Assembly (NCBI GenBank): GCA_963082975.1
Contig: OY720345.1
Location: 32,682,611-32,746,610, forward strand
DNA length: 64,000 bases
From: Labia minor
Taxonomy: Eukaryota; Arthropoda; Insecta; Dermaptera; Spongiphoridae
Direction: 5' to 3'
Positions 24,777-35,638 of the stretch are shown here, piece after piece. The notes below the pieces were generated by a model. It searched no databases. It saw only the letters and a program-made list of their open reading frames with translations, and was not told where the DNA came from. Position 1 is the first letter of the stretch; each line of letters starts with the position of its first letter. A program made the position numbers and the translations under genes.

Positions 24777-27743
24777 TTATTTTTCTGTGTCTAGATCAAT
24801 TTTTTTCTCTTTCAATATTTGTTCGGTGTAATTAGTCACCTTATACCAGATCTCTTCGTTTTCTAACATTTTTGTTCTCACATTTTCAATTGTTAGAACG
24901 CCAATCGACTCTTCTAATTTAGATCTCAGCCCTTGCCAACGCTGGCACCCGAAAAAGGTGTGCTCAGAATTGTCTACGTCTGAATCTCCGTATATACAAT
25001 CAGGAGTCCTGCGTTTTCCCATTTTGTATAGATAGCTACAGAAGTAGCCGTGTCCAGATAATAGCTGCGTTAAGTAGTAGTTTACTTCTCCATGTTTCCG
25101 TTTTATCCAGCTACGTATGTTTGGTATTAATCTAGCTGTCCATCTGCCGCTTTTTTCATTATTCCATCTCTCCTGCCATTTGTTTAAAGTATCTTCCTCT
25201 ATTTCTGCTTCCGTTCGTGAGATGGTGCTTCGACCTGTTTTCATTAAGTATTTAACTTGCCGCTTTTCCGCTAGCAAATCAATAGGTGTTACCCCCGCTA
25301 TAACTAGTGCTGCCGCCCTCGACACTGTGCGATATGCGCACACAATTCTTAGCGCCATTGTTGCCTGGACTCTCATCAGAGATTTCCTTCTAGTGTGGAG
25401 TCTTAAGGCGTCCGCCCATACTTCGCAGCCATAAAGCATGATAGAATGGCTAACTTCCATCAACAATCTACGTTTACTTGGCAATGGTCCGCCAATATTT
25501 GCCATAAGTCTACTTAAGTGGGCTGTCACTTGAGCAGCTTTCACTGAAGCGTAATTCAGTTGTTCTTTAAAACTTAGTTTAGGGTCGAGCCTAACACCAA
25601 GATATTTGATCGTGTTTTTGGTCAGTATTTCTCTCCCATTTACTTTCATCTCTATTTCAGTAGGGATTCGTCGCCGGGTAAAGAGTAATAGTTCCGTCTT
25701 CTCCGTAGCCAGTTGAAGCCCTCGTGAACTCAACCATGTTTGCGTGCGAATCATGACTTGGTTTAATCTACTTTGTGCTTCGGTTGTATTCCTGGCAGTA
25801 ATGACAGCCGCTATATCATCAGCATAACCTACTAAAAAGACATCTTCAGGCATTTCAATGCTGAGTAATTCATCGTAGCTGATGTTCCAGAGGTCGGGTC
25901 CCAGAATAGATCCCTGGGCTGCTCCTGCTGTTATTTGTTTTGTCTTAGAGCCACTACTGGTTTCGTATATAAGCTCCCGATCCCTCAGATAACTCCGTAT
26001 CAGTCTATTGAGGTACGCCGGAATATGAAAATGATTTTCTAATGCATCCAGTATGCTTGTCCAACTAAGACTGTTAAAAGCATTTTTAATGTCAAGTGTC
26101 ACTAAAAGTACAACAGGTCTTGAATAGTTATTTCCTCGCTGGGTTAGGGCGGCTGCTTCCACCACCTCTTGTATAGCTCCTATTGTAGACTTTCCTTTCC
26201 TAAAGCCATGTTGTCTTTCGTTTAGTCCACCTGCGGCTTGAATCGCTTCTATTAGCCGTATCTTTATTAGTTTTTCAAACAACTTTCCAGCTACATCTAA
26301 CATGCAGAGTGGGCGGTAAGCACTTGGTGTCATAGGATCGCCCCTACCCTTGCTTATAAGTACAAGCCTCTGCTTCTTCCATATCTCGGGAAAGACGCCT
26401 TCTTTTGTACACCTATTGTACATCTCGAGAATTTTTCGCGATCTATGGGTAACAAGAACCTTAATTACTTCGGATGGTACTCTATCGGGCCCAGGCGATT
26501 TTTTGTTTTTTAGAGTATCTGCAGCGCTTCGAAGCTCACTCTCTGTGAAAGCAACAGTCTCTATTTCTTCGACTGTGTCGTCAGCTGGTCGAGTGGCATG
26601 ACTTGGGAACAATGTGTTAACAATACTTTCTGTTAACTTTTCGTCGAGCTCTTTCGCAGCTGATCTTGCGCCAAGCTTCTTCATTACTATCTTATAGCCA
26701 AGACCCCATGGATCATTGTTTACCTCAGCGCAGAGATCGGCCCATTTCTGTTTCTTGCTGCGAGTAATGGCAAACTTTAAATCTCTTTTTGCTCTTTTAT
26801 ATGCTTCGGTTTGCTCTTCGAAGGATTCTCCTCGTCTTGCTCGTGTCAGCTGCCGTCTATAGCGGAGACAAATTTTTCTCAGATTTGATATCTCTTCGTT
26901 CCACCAATAAACGGGATTTTTATGCCTATGGTCGTTTTTAGGCATGGAGGCATTACAGGCTTCTCTGATGGCATGCATTGTTTTATTGGCTGCATCTCTT
27001 GCGCTTGTAGGTCTTTTTATTATACCTAAAATCCTGTCGAACTCCCTGATGAGGCGCTCTGTGTTTAATTTATTTACATTCCATCTTCGGTCTTCTCGGG
27101 TTTTTCTGTGTTGATTCTGTTGAGTCTTTGCTATGGTGAAGAAAATATATTGGTGATCACTAGCAGTGTAGTCCTCTAATACTCTCCACTTCTGTACCAT
27201 TCGGTTTGTATTTTCAGATACCAGGGTTATATCTGGGATTGTCCCCTCGCAGCCAGGTCTTCTAAAAGTTGGTATATTGCCCGTATTTGCTACAATAAGA
27301 TTAAGTCTTGCAACCATTTCCATTACTCTTCTGCCTCTGGAGTTTACGGTTCGCATACCCCACTCGGGTGCTTTGGAGTTAAAGTCGCCTGCTATTAAAA
27401 GTGGTCCTACATGCTCTCTTGCTTTATCTTCGATGTCGTTTAATTTGGTACGAAAGGTCTGGATATCATCACTTGGGGTCAAGTAGCAACTAATCAACTT
27501 AAGATTGTCTATATTGGCGTATACAAAGCCGCATCCGCTGCCACTCGATTTGATTTGAATTTTGCTTCTCCCTGGAATCCAGATAGCTGCCGTAGCAGTA
27601 TCATCCTCAAGCCATGTACCATTTTCTTTCTTTTTGTATTGTTCACTAATAAGAATAAGATCAGCTTTGTATTCTTCTACTATCTGTGCGAGCAAAGAAT
27701 CGGCGGTTTTGCTTCTGTGTATATTTGCTTGAATTATATTCAT
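24777..27743 (-). CDS. R1-clade ORF2: endonuclease and reverse transcriptase
   Basis: This 988-residue protein is intact from ATG to stop. Residues 1 to about 205 form an APE-like endonuclease with LILISEQY, LLIAGDFNSKAPEWG, IPDITLVS and the terminal SDHQ. The RT spans roughly residues 400-700, with LVTLDIKNAFNSLSW (first catalytic Asp), AAQGSILGPDLWN and YADD at 640-643. A C-terminal Cys/His segment (DCIYGDSDVDNSEHTFFGC) follows. It would nick target DNA and prime reverse transcription of its own RNA. It starts 3 bases past the ORF1 stop, in the same frame, so its translation is probably coupled to ORF1. Nothing suggests inactivation. Confidence 0.93.
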   Translation of the reverse strand: MNIIQANIHRSKTADSLLAQIVEEYKADLILISEQYKKKENGTWLEDDTATAAIWIPGRSKIQIKSSGSGCGFVYANIDNLKLISCYLTPSDDIQTFRTKLNDIEDKAREHVGPLLIAGDFNSKAPEWGMRTVNSRGRRVMEMVARLNLIVANTGNIPTFRRPGCEGTIPDITLVSENTNRMVQKWRVLEDYTASDHQYIFFTIAKTQQNQHRKTREDRRWNVNKLNTERLIREFDRILGIIKRPTSARDAANKTMHAIREACNASMPKNDHRHKNPVYWWNEEISNLRKICLRYRRQLTRARRGESFEEQTEAYKRAKRDLKFAITRSKKQKWADLCAEVNNDPWGLGYKIVMKKLGARSAAKELDEKLTESIVNTLFPSHATRPADDTVEEIETVAFTESELRSAADTLKNKKSPGPDRVPSEVIKVLVTHRSRKILEMYNRCTKEGVFPEIWKKQRLVLISKGRGDPMTPSAYRPLCMLDVAGKLFEKLIKIRLIEAIQAAGGLNERQHGFRKGKSTIGAIQEVVEAAALTQRGNNYSRPVVLLVTLDIKNAFNSLSWTSILDALENHFHIPAYLNRLIRSYLRDRELIYETSSGSKTKQITAGAAQGSILGPDLWNISYDELLSIEMPEDVFLVGYADDIAAVITARNTTEAQSRLNQVMIRTQTWLSSRGLQLATEKTELLLFTRRRIPTEIEMKVNGREILTKNTIKYLGVRLDPKLSFKEQLNYASVKAAQVTAHLSRLMANIGGPLPSKRRLLMEVSHSIMLYGCEVWADALRLHTRRKSLMRVQATMALRIVCAYRTVSRAAALVIAGVTPIDLLAEKRQVKYLMKTGRSTISRTEAEIEEDTLNKWQERWNNEKSGRWTARLIPNIRSWIKRKHGEVNYYLTQLLSGHGYFCSYLYKMGKRRTPDCIYGDSDVDNSEHTFFGCQRWQGLRSKLEESIGVLTIENVRTKMLENEEIWYKVTNYTEQILKEKKIDLDTEK

Positions 27744-27746
27744 ACT

Positions 27747-29159
27747 TTAGTATTTTCTGCTAGAGCCACATCTATTAGACCCCGGAATGTGATCAACCTT
27801 CTCTAAGCCCTTGTCCCTGCACAAACAGCAGTTTGGTTCGTTTTTACATTCTCGCATTTTGTGTCCCCTTTCTCCACAGCGGATACATATATTTTGTCCT
27901 TTCCTGTCTGGGCCCTCACAATTTGCTTGAACATGTCCTACGCCAAAGCATCTATAGCAGCGTTTCACTTCTTCTTTGAGTCGAACCCTACAACTAGTCC
28001 ATCCAATCTTTAAATGTCCTAGCTTCAGGATATTATTTGCTGCATCAGTAGGTAGTGTCACAAAAGCCCGGCGTTGTTCTCTGTTATTTGAGTTGGTCAC
28101 ATGGACTTTGATTTCATCTTCGTTTATCTTCTGATCCGCTTTCTTAATTGCCGCTATCACTTCGCTGTCCTCCGTTAGAGTGTCCATATCGCGAATTTCT
28201 ATCGTAGCCCTCGGTTTGAGTTCTTCCACAGTGGCTAGCTCTCCTAAAGTTTCTTTAATAGCTTCGCGAAACATTTCTATTCTACCTCCCTTTACCAATT
28301 CCACTAATATATAGCCAGCTTTTGTTCTTCTTACAGAGCGAATAGCTACATCAGCTTCTTCTGGTTTGACTTTACTTCTCATATCTCTCAGGACTTCTGC
28401 GTAGGTCAGTTGTCCGGATGGTTTAACCAAAACTGCGTCTGGCCTCTCCTTCGGTGTTTTGAATTTTCTTTTTCTTTTCTTCATCTCTATGTCCTCTTTC
28501 TCTTGAAGAGGTGCTTGAAAATTGCTATCTGATTTAGATCTTGCTTTTTTTCGGGTAACTACTTGCCATTTTTCCGGATCTTTATCTCTTCGTCTCTTAT
28601 CCATTTCGGGAGCGGTTGGACTTGTGGCCGCTCTCTTGGGTCGAGATGTTTTTGGTGTAATTTCGTGTAGTTCTGTTGTAGGATCAGCAAAATGCTCTTT
28701 TTGTTTTTCACTGGATTTTTCAATCTCAATTTTTTTCCAGCTTCTTCTATAATTTTCCATGACATCAAAGATTTCTGACAATTTAGAAACTCCAACTTTA
28801 ACGTCCATACTCACGTTCTTTTGTCGTAACATAGCTAGTCTCATCTTCTTTAGAATCTCTTTACATTGATCTAAGCTTTCCTCTTCGAGTGTTCTCATTT
28901 TTTCAATGGACTCCTGACGTGAGCCCTCTTCCAAGGGCATGCTTGTTTTATTTTTGTCGACTATAGGAGTATCTCCATCACTCGCCTCTGCAGATTCCCT
29001 TATTACGGGTGTGGTGTTAACCGGTGTGCTCACTGGGGACCGGGGCGTTTTTGAGCTTTTCCTAAAAGACATCTCGGCGCTTCCGTTTTGGAGATTAGCA
29101 CGACTCTCTCCTACTATTCCACTATTATGTGCGACGATTGTATTTTTATTTTTATTCAT
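27747..29159 (-). CDS. R1-clade ORF1: gag-like nucleic-acid-binding protein
   Basis: 470 residues, complete. The N-terminal half is charged and probably partly coiled-coil (EKMRTLEEESLDQCKEILKK). A basic stretch (KKRKRKFKTPKERPD) may be a nuclear-localisation signal. Near the C-terminus (about residues 393-460) are two CCHC knuckles, CYRCFGVGHVQANC and CIRCGERGHKMREC, followed by a third Cys/His cluster, as in R1/TRAS/SART-type gag. It coats element RNA in a ribonucleoprotein with ORF2. The stop is TAA, then AGT, then the ORF2 ATG. Confidence 0.92.
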   Translation of the reverse strand: MNKNKNTIVAHNSGIVGESRANLQNGSAEMSFRKSSKTPRSPVSTPVNTTPVIRESAEASDGDTPIVDKNKTSMPLEEGSRQESIEKMRTLEEESLDQCKEILKKMRLAMLRQKNVSMDVKVGVSKLSEIFDVMENYRRSWKKIEIEKSSEKQKEHFADPTTELHEITPKTSRPKRAATSPTAPEMDKRRRDKDPEKWQVVTRKKARSKSDSNFQAPLQEKEDIEMKKRKRKFKTPKERPDAVLVKPSGQLTYAEVLRDMRSKVKPEEADVAIRSVRRTKAGYILVELVKGGRIEMFREAIKETLGELATVEELKPRATIEIRDMDTLTEDSEVIAAIKKADQKINEDEIKVHVTNSNNREQRRAFVTLPTDAANNILKLGHLKIGWTSCRVRLKEEVKRCYRCFGVGHVQANCEGPDRKGQNICIRCGERGHKMRECKNEPNCCLCRDKGLEKVDHIPGSNRCGSSRKY

Positions 29160-29835
29160 TGTTTATGGGTCCCCGCTTCAGGCCGCTATCCTCGTCGTGT
29201 GTATAGTTACTCAATTTGTCCCCATGGTTATCTATACAGATGCAGGGAGGCCACGCTAGGGTTGATACAGTACCTTATGAGTAACTGTATTCAGTGCCAG
29301 GACGAGTGCTAATCAGGAATAGTCTCAACTGAACTTATACGGCCAACTCAATGGCAACGTGCGAAGAACGTACCTTATTAACTTATATTAGGTATTTCTA
29401 AGTATTAAAATAAATATATAGTTAGTCTAATTTATTTAGATTCTCTATTAACTACTTGAATTGTCGAAATGTCGAGCAGTTTCAAGTAATAATTTTCAAA
29501 AATTGTGCCCTATGCAGTGATGCCAACTCAAGATTGGAGAATTAATTTTTCACCAACTTAAAGTTAGTGAGATTTGCAGCACTGACCTGCTCCAAGCGGC
29601 CGTTATCGTAAACTCTATTTTTGATACTTATAATTAATATAAATTTAAAATAGAGATATTTAATTAAATAATTATCAGAATATTATAATTTATATCTCAA
29701 ATGAGAGATAAATTATTATTAAATGTTATTCTACTAGTTAGGTGGCTTGGATAGAATTGTTGCTTTACCACTTTGTAGCAGTTTGGAGACTCGCAAGGAT
29801 GCTCAATCGCTCAAATATCCACCATTCAAGTTTCC

Positions 29836-29849
29836 AGGTAATAAGGAAT
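29836..29849. repeat. Target-site duplication of the R1-clade LINE, 5' side
   Basis: Identical to AGGTAATAAGGAAT at 24520-24533. It marks the 5' end of the element and lies between that end and the NUBP2 stop. Confidence 0.9.
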
Positions 29850-29934
29850 AAGAAATAATAATAACAAAATATTTCTCTTGTAAAAATATAATTTTAATAT
29901 AAATTTTTATAACATAATTAAAATAAAAAATAAC

Positions 29935-30851
29935 TTAAACCTTTATTAATAATGAAACTATTTCATTAAATGAATCTTTAATAACTGGTTGAACTGACTC
30001 TGTTGGATTATTCTCTGTTGGCAATTCATTAGATGGTGGAGCTATTGGTATACGACCAAGAAATTTTGTATTAATCATTTTTGCCAATTCCTCACCACCA
30101 CCACTTGCGAATATTGAAGTACATTCTGTACAATGTGGACATACAAATCCACTCATATTTTCAATAACTCCAATAATTGGTATTCCAGTTTTTCGACAAA
30201 ATGTTGCCTCTTTACGTACATCATCTAAGGCCATTCCTTGTGGTGTTGTCACTAATATAGCACCGTCACAATTTAATGATTTAGCATTTTCCATTACAGT
30301 GATATGTTCATCTGATGTACCAGGTGGTGTATCAATTATAAGATAATCGATATCTTGCCAATAAACATCAGTTAAAAATTGTTTAATCATGGCAGTTTTC
30401 TTAGGACCACGCCATACAACGGAATCATTACGATTTTTTAACAAAAATCCAATTGACATTACAGATAAACGTTGTTCTTTATCAGCAAATACAGGCACCC
30501 ATCTTTAAATAATTACATTATTTAAATTCATATACATTTATTAATAAATATAATTTAATTACCCTTGTGGACATTGATGAACATCTTGGTCTTCTAAACC
30601 TAATAAATAAGGAATACTTGGTCCACACAAATCAACATCCAATAAACCAACCTAAATAAATTAAAATTATTAATCTTAACGTAAAAGTACATAGAAGTCA
30701 TGATTATAATTTTAAATTATACCTTAAATCCATTATTTTTAAGTGAATATGCCAGTTGCGTTGATACAAGTGATTTTCCAACACCTCCTTTGCCAGATAA
30801 AATTAATATTACATGCTTAACTCCTGGTAGCATAATCTTTTCATTGGTCAT
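29935..30851 (-). CDS. NUBP2: NUBP2/Cfd1 cytosolic Fe-S cluster assembly ATPase
   Basis: Three minus-strand exons (30723-30851, 30563-30651, 29935-30502) join in frame to give about 261 residues, the normal family length. The N-terminus has the deviant Walker A P-loop of the Mrp/MinD family ([10 protein letters not shown]), then [12 protein letters not shown] and [15 protein letters not shown]. The C-terminal cluster-binding CPHC motif is present (VCPHCTEC). NUBP2 pairs with NUBP1 as the scaffold that builds 4Fe-4S clusters for cytosolic and nuclear proteins. It lacks the long N-terminal Cys-rich extension of NUBP1, which supports NUBP2. The R1-clade LINE is inserted just downstream in the same orientation, probably in the 3' UTR. 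Confidence 0.93.
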
Positions 30852-30956
30852 TTTTTGTAAATTTAATATCTATTTATTAATGTATTTAGCAAATTTTTAG
30901 CCCAACAATTATTTTATAATTTGACAGATAAGATTTTATTATTTTATTATATAATA

Positions 30957-30966
30957 CGCATGCGCG
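30957..30966. promoter_or_regulatory. NRF1/erect-wing-like palindromic motif upstream of NUBP2
   Basis: CGCATGCGCG lies about 105 bp upstream of the NUBP2 ATG and is conspicuous in a CpG-poor region. It resembles the NRF1 core found near starts of housekeeping and mitochondrial genes. Function is inferred only from sequence and position. Confidence 0.5.
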
Positions 30967-32120
30967 ACTTTATTAGTAACAAAATTGAATTTCAAATCTA
31001 TTCTAAATTTATATAATTTGTTATTATTATCTTAATAATAATATAATATTTCATATATATTATTCAATTAAAAAGGATACATTTTTTAATTTATTTATTT
31101 AATATAATAATCGTTTGATAAGAAAATAATAAGATTAATGTACTAAAATATATTATATGCTTATTTTTTTTAATTAACTTTTTTGTAAGCTCTATCTTTA
31201 TTGTTGGTTAATTTTCTATTTGTGAATTTTTCACATTATTTAAATTATTATTAAATTATTTAATATATTTTATCGAAATATCTTTAAATTTTTGTGTTAT
31301 TTAATAACTATTGAAAAATTAATTATCAAATAAACATTTTTTTTTATTTTCAAAACACTCAAAATGTAAGTTTATTTTCATTAAATGAATATATTATATT
31401 ATTTATTTTTATTTATTCACGCATAATATTATATATAATAGAACAATTAAAAATTTAAATAATTATATTCAATTACATTTATAATGATTATCATGATTAT
31501 ATAATTTACCATATTATTATAATAAAATTTTTCTTTTTATCGACATCATCGCATTATCAAGAAGAAAAATCAATCAAAGAATTAAGAAGGTGAGAGAATT
31601 TAAGAAAATTACATGATTTCTCCATATAAGAAGCGGAAAAAAATAAGCAAGATCACACACATACACTCACGTGAGGTCATGGAATTTACCCTCCACAGCA
31701 TAAATAGTTTTAAATAAAACATTCAAATTTTTTCAAATTTGATCTAAAATTTAACATTTATATACTCAAATTTTATCTTAGAAAAATATATAAAAAAAAA
31801 TTATCTATTTTATCAAGAAATTTAAAATTCCATTATTTCTAAAGTATTTATTATTATGAAAAGATGTATTTATTTGTTATATATTTGTCAAATAAAAGTT
31901 ATCATTGTTGTTGAATGCGACATTTCTTAATTTATATATTATTATTTATATTTTTGTTTGGAATATTTTGTGAAATTTATGAATGTTTTTAATTTTATTT
32001 CACAATATGAAATGACCATTAGATGAATATATTTATATAAATAAAAGAATTATATAGGCCCAAAAAGGGTTATATTTTTGAATTAGATCTATGGATATGA
32101 TGATGATAGGAGTGTCATGT
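30967..32120. other. Intergenic region between NUBP2 and starvin
   Basis: The two genes are divergent. The interval is AT-rich and shows nothing recognisable until the GC-richer starvin promoter at about 32120. Confidence 0.5.
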
Positions 32121-32158
32121 GATTGGTTGGCGGCCTCGTCTTAGATTCGATTGGTCCG

Positions 32159-32181
32159 GAATGTTCGGGAAGCCTCGAGAA
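32159..32181 (+). promoter_or_regulatory. Heat-shock element array of starvin
   Basis: Alternating 5-bp units GAA, TTC, GAA, cTC, GAA sit at exact spacing (32159, 32164, 32169, 32174, 32179), with only one base off the HSF consensus in the fourth unit. Five contiguous units would bind an HSF trimer strongly. The array lies about 85-105 bp upstream of the predicted start, in a GC-richer segment with inverted CCAAT words (ATTGG at 32122 and 32150). Confidence 0.88.
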
Positions 32182-32232
32182 AAAGCGCCCTCTCGATGGG
32201 CGACGACTTCGAAAGCGGAGGAGTGTTCACTT

Positions 32233-32268
32233 CATAAAAACCTTCCATTTCCCCACTTGCCATTCAGT
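32233..32268 (+). promoter_or_regulatory. Starvin core promoter: TATA-like box and TCAGT initiator
   Basis: CATAAAAA at 32233-32240 is followed by TCAGT at 32264-32268, the arthropod initiator, at the usual spacing of about 30 bp. This predicts transcription starting at about 32266 and a 5' UTR of about 180 bases. TATA plus initiator plus HSE is the arrangement of strongly inducible insect stress genes. Confidence 0.75.
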
Positions 32269-32447
32269 TCTTAACAAGTCTACAAATCTGTTACTTTGTG
32301 TTTTTGTTTTCAAAACAATATTTTTCTATATTTTTTTGTTTCAATATTGAAGAAGAAAAGTGATTCGAGTGGAATAGATATATACTTATTAATAGTATAT
32401 TGATAGAACTTTATAAGTTAATATTTATTTATTTTTTTGAATCGATA

Positions 32448-35400
32448 ATGCCCTTTCCTTTTGATGAGAAACAAGGTTCACGGGGTCCTTCACCATCTCG
32501 TTCAACAAGAAATGAAAATCGACGACATTTACTCAATGATTTATTAAATCAATTTGATGATCAATATAATTCAATGTTTGGCGGGGACCACCATTCCAAG
32601 GTATGACATTTTATCTACTTGTAAACTTTTATTTACCAAAATATTAATTTTAAAATCATTTTATCAATATCTATTCACATTAATTAAGCAGTGTACCATC
32701 CAGAGCTATTTGATTCTTTTTTAATTTATAAACGATCCAATTACATTGTAATTATTTATTAAGCTGTACAATTGTATATATTTACAAATATCAAATTCTT
32801 AATACTGTATTTTATTTTATTTTTACTAAAGAAAATTCGCTAAAATATTTAAATGCAAGTGAGTAATTATGTAATATAAGACTTGCTACAATTTTTAAAT
32901 GCCTTAGATTGTTAGAAATTTGCATTTTCTAAAATTGCTCCTTTCATAGGATTTAATTGTATGTTGAAAAATTAGTAATATACTATCTCTTTTCAAAATA
33001 ATTACAAAAATATTGAATATCATTATTTAGGTTTAGACATCCCTTAATAACTATCTTTATAATTATTTATTTATTTATTCTAATATTAATATTTATTTGT
33101 TTATTCAACTTGAAATATTGTTTAATCAATTATATGTAAACAAAGTGATTAAATGTTATGTTAAATGTATATTATTAGTTTTAGAAGGATAAAATGATAA
33201 AAAACAGTTTTACTTGAAGGATCTTATCAAAAGAAGGAATATAAGACAGAATACAAATATGTATATAAATCAAATAAGAGATAAATAATTTCTTAGAAGC
33301 AACATTTATTAATGTTGTGATTTATAAAATTTAATGATAGGAGAATCGTTAATTTTTTAAGAATCTGGAAATTTTTTTCTTATAATTTATTTAAATTGTT
33401 CAGAATCTAGGTGGTACACTAATTCTCAAGTTAGTCTTACGACGAAATTCATTGTCGAATCCTATATTAAAGATTATTTTTGTTTTAAGACGTCATCTAA
33501 ATTCATAATCATTATCACTACCGTACTAGTGTACTTAAGATGATGAATTCACCCCTTTGAATAAATTAAGAATTAGCTTCGGAACAATTAAAATTTAATT
33601 AAACATTTATTGATAGGTCAGGATTAAATTAATAATAATTTTATATAAACATTTATCAAAATCAAAAAAAAAAGTGAAAGATAATTTTGAATTCATAAAA
33701 AAAATTAATAAATATGATAATAGAAAAATTATCAAAAAACATTCCTGAGAGTATAATCAAAAAGATTTATATCGAATAAATGAAGATAATTATGATGATA
33801 ACAAATACTTTGAACCTCCTTCCGGAATTATAATATAATATATAATTAATTATTATATATTTAATTTGAAAGGCATATATATATATATACATTGATTCAT
33901 TTCATACATTGCAATTAAACTAGCCATTTTTATTAATTTTAATTTTCAGAATTTTAGAATTAGATATTTATTTATTATTCATTCACCTGATGATGAACAA
34001 TAAAGAAATGAAAAATAAATATAAGTTTAAAGAAGGTAATTTCTAAATTTACTTTTTTAATTTAATTTAAATTGAGTTTGATCTCAAATAAGGAAAATAT
34101 TTCTTAAAGATGACTCAAATCTTGTTTTTTGATAATTTTAATCTAATTATTAATTTATCAAATGATAAGAACATTTCTTTTCCAATTTTTTTTCTTTTTG
34201 CTTGATGATAATTAGTGACAAATATTCATTACCGGAGTGGGGAGAATTTCTAAAAATCCAATTCTATAGATTATGTTATAGTCAATTTTTAATTATCCAA
34301 TAGATTAAATTTTGCATTTTTAAGAATTTTTACCGACCGACGATAGTAAGGGAGGTATTGTTTTCACACCAAATTTCACATGTGGAGATTTTTACATATC
34401 TCCACGAATCATGCATTTTCTAAACAGAAAAAAGTATTTTTAGCATGATGTCTGTCCGTCCGTCTGTCCGTCCGTATAGATGTGTACAGCCTGAACGGCT
34501 CAACCGATTTTGATGAAATTTGGTATATTTACTTAATGCATCAGTGGGATGAATTGATCAACTTTTGGTGCAAATCCGTGAACCGGAAGTGGTAGTATTA
34601 GCGATCGACGATAGGAAGGGAAGGGTTATTTTCACACCAAATTTCACATGAGGAGATTTTTTTATATATCACCACGAATCATGCACTTTGTATTGGTTTT
34701 ATCCTCGGGAAAATCATATTTATTAGTTTTTTCTTGATTTAAAATTATATGACGTCATCCAGCCATTCATGACGTTACCTGGTCTTACATATAAATATAT
34801 ACATATATTATAAATAAAATAAAATTAAAAATATTTATGTTATATGCCTATATGTTTTTTATTACATTAATAGATATATTAAAATTATTTGAAATTGTTT
34901 CTGTAGCTGGAAATTAATTTACTTCAAACCGTCGGTCGGTTCGGACCTGGCCACAGGTCAACTTATTAATATAGTGATTGAAAAAGATAAAATATATAAT
35001 TAAACTAAATCGAACATTCAAAGTAGAAAGTAATTTGGAAAAGTAAAGTTGAAAATATATAATAATATAATATAACCCACTTGGAGAAGTGTGGTTGCTG
35101 CGGCCAAGAACTTTCGAGTTCCGTAAAGCCACAGAGATAGAGATAGATAGATAATATAATACAATTTTAAATATGTACATTATGTAGCATGTAATCTCAT
35201 TTGAGTTTAAACCACTGATTCCCAAAATTGTCACTAACCCCTCTCCTTGCAGTGATCCAGGAGGGCGATGGTGGTCACAGGTGCATTTAGTGAAAATGGT
35301 ATTACCTTTCTACTCTTAGTTCAATAAATAGTTTCTAATTTATACCGTTCTATACTAAATTTTACGAAAAAGAAACAGGAATACATAATTATATCTTTAT

Positions 35401-35607
35401 GATTAATTGTTTTTAAAATTTATTAAAACAAAATAATAATAATTTCCATATTATACCCTAAAAAATAGCTACTATTATTTCAAATTTGTTTTCTTCTTTG
35501 AATGGCTCAAATTACCTTATAAACATGCCACACCTGCACACCTCGATCCTATTCTAATTTAACAATTTAATTCTTTCAATGCTTAAATCACAATTTCCAA
35601 CAACATT

Positions 35608-35638
<31 letters not shown>

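Larger units (their letters stand above)
24534..29835 (-). mobile_element. Full-length R1-clade non-LTR retrotransposon, about 5.3 kb
   Basis: Bounded by a perfect 14-bp target-site duplication, the element reads on the minus strand as a 676-bp 5' UTR, ORF1 (29159-27747), ORF2 (27743-24777), a 3' UTR of about 215 bp and an A-tail (T-run to 24561 on the plus strand). Both ORFs are uninterrupted. The APE-type endonuclease start (NIIQANIHRSKTADSLL), the gag with CCHC knuckles and the 14-bp duplication all fit the R1 clade, whose classic members insert in 28S rDNA; this copy does not. It lies in the same orientation as NUBP2 and 85 bp past its stop codon. GC content is visibly higher than in host DNA around it. 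Confidence 0.92.

Noticed and set aside
32689..33421. CAGTGTACCATC near 32689 and GGTGGTACACT near 33410 as ends of a hAT element
   Set aside because: The inverted match is short and the flanking 8-bp sequences do not agree.
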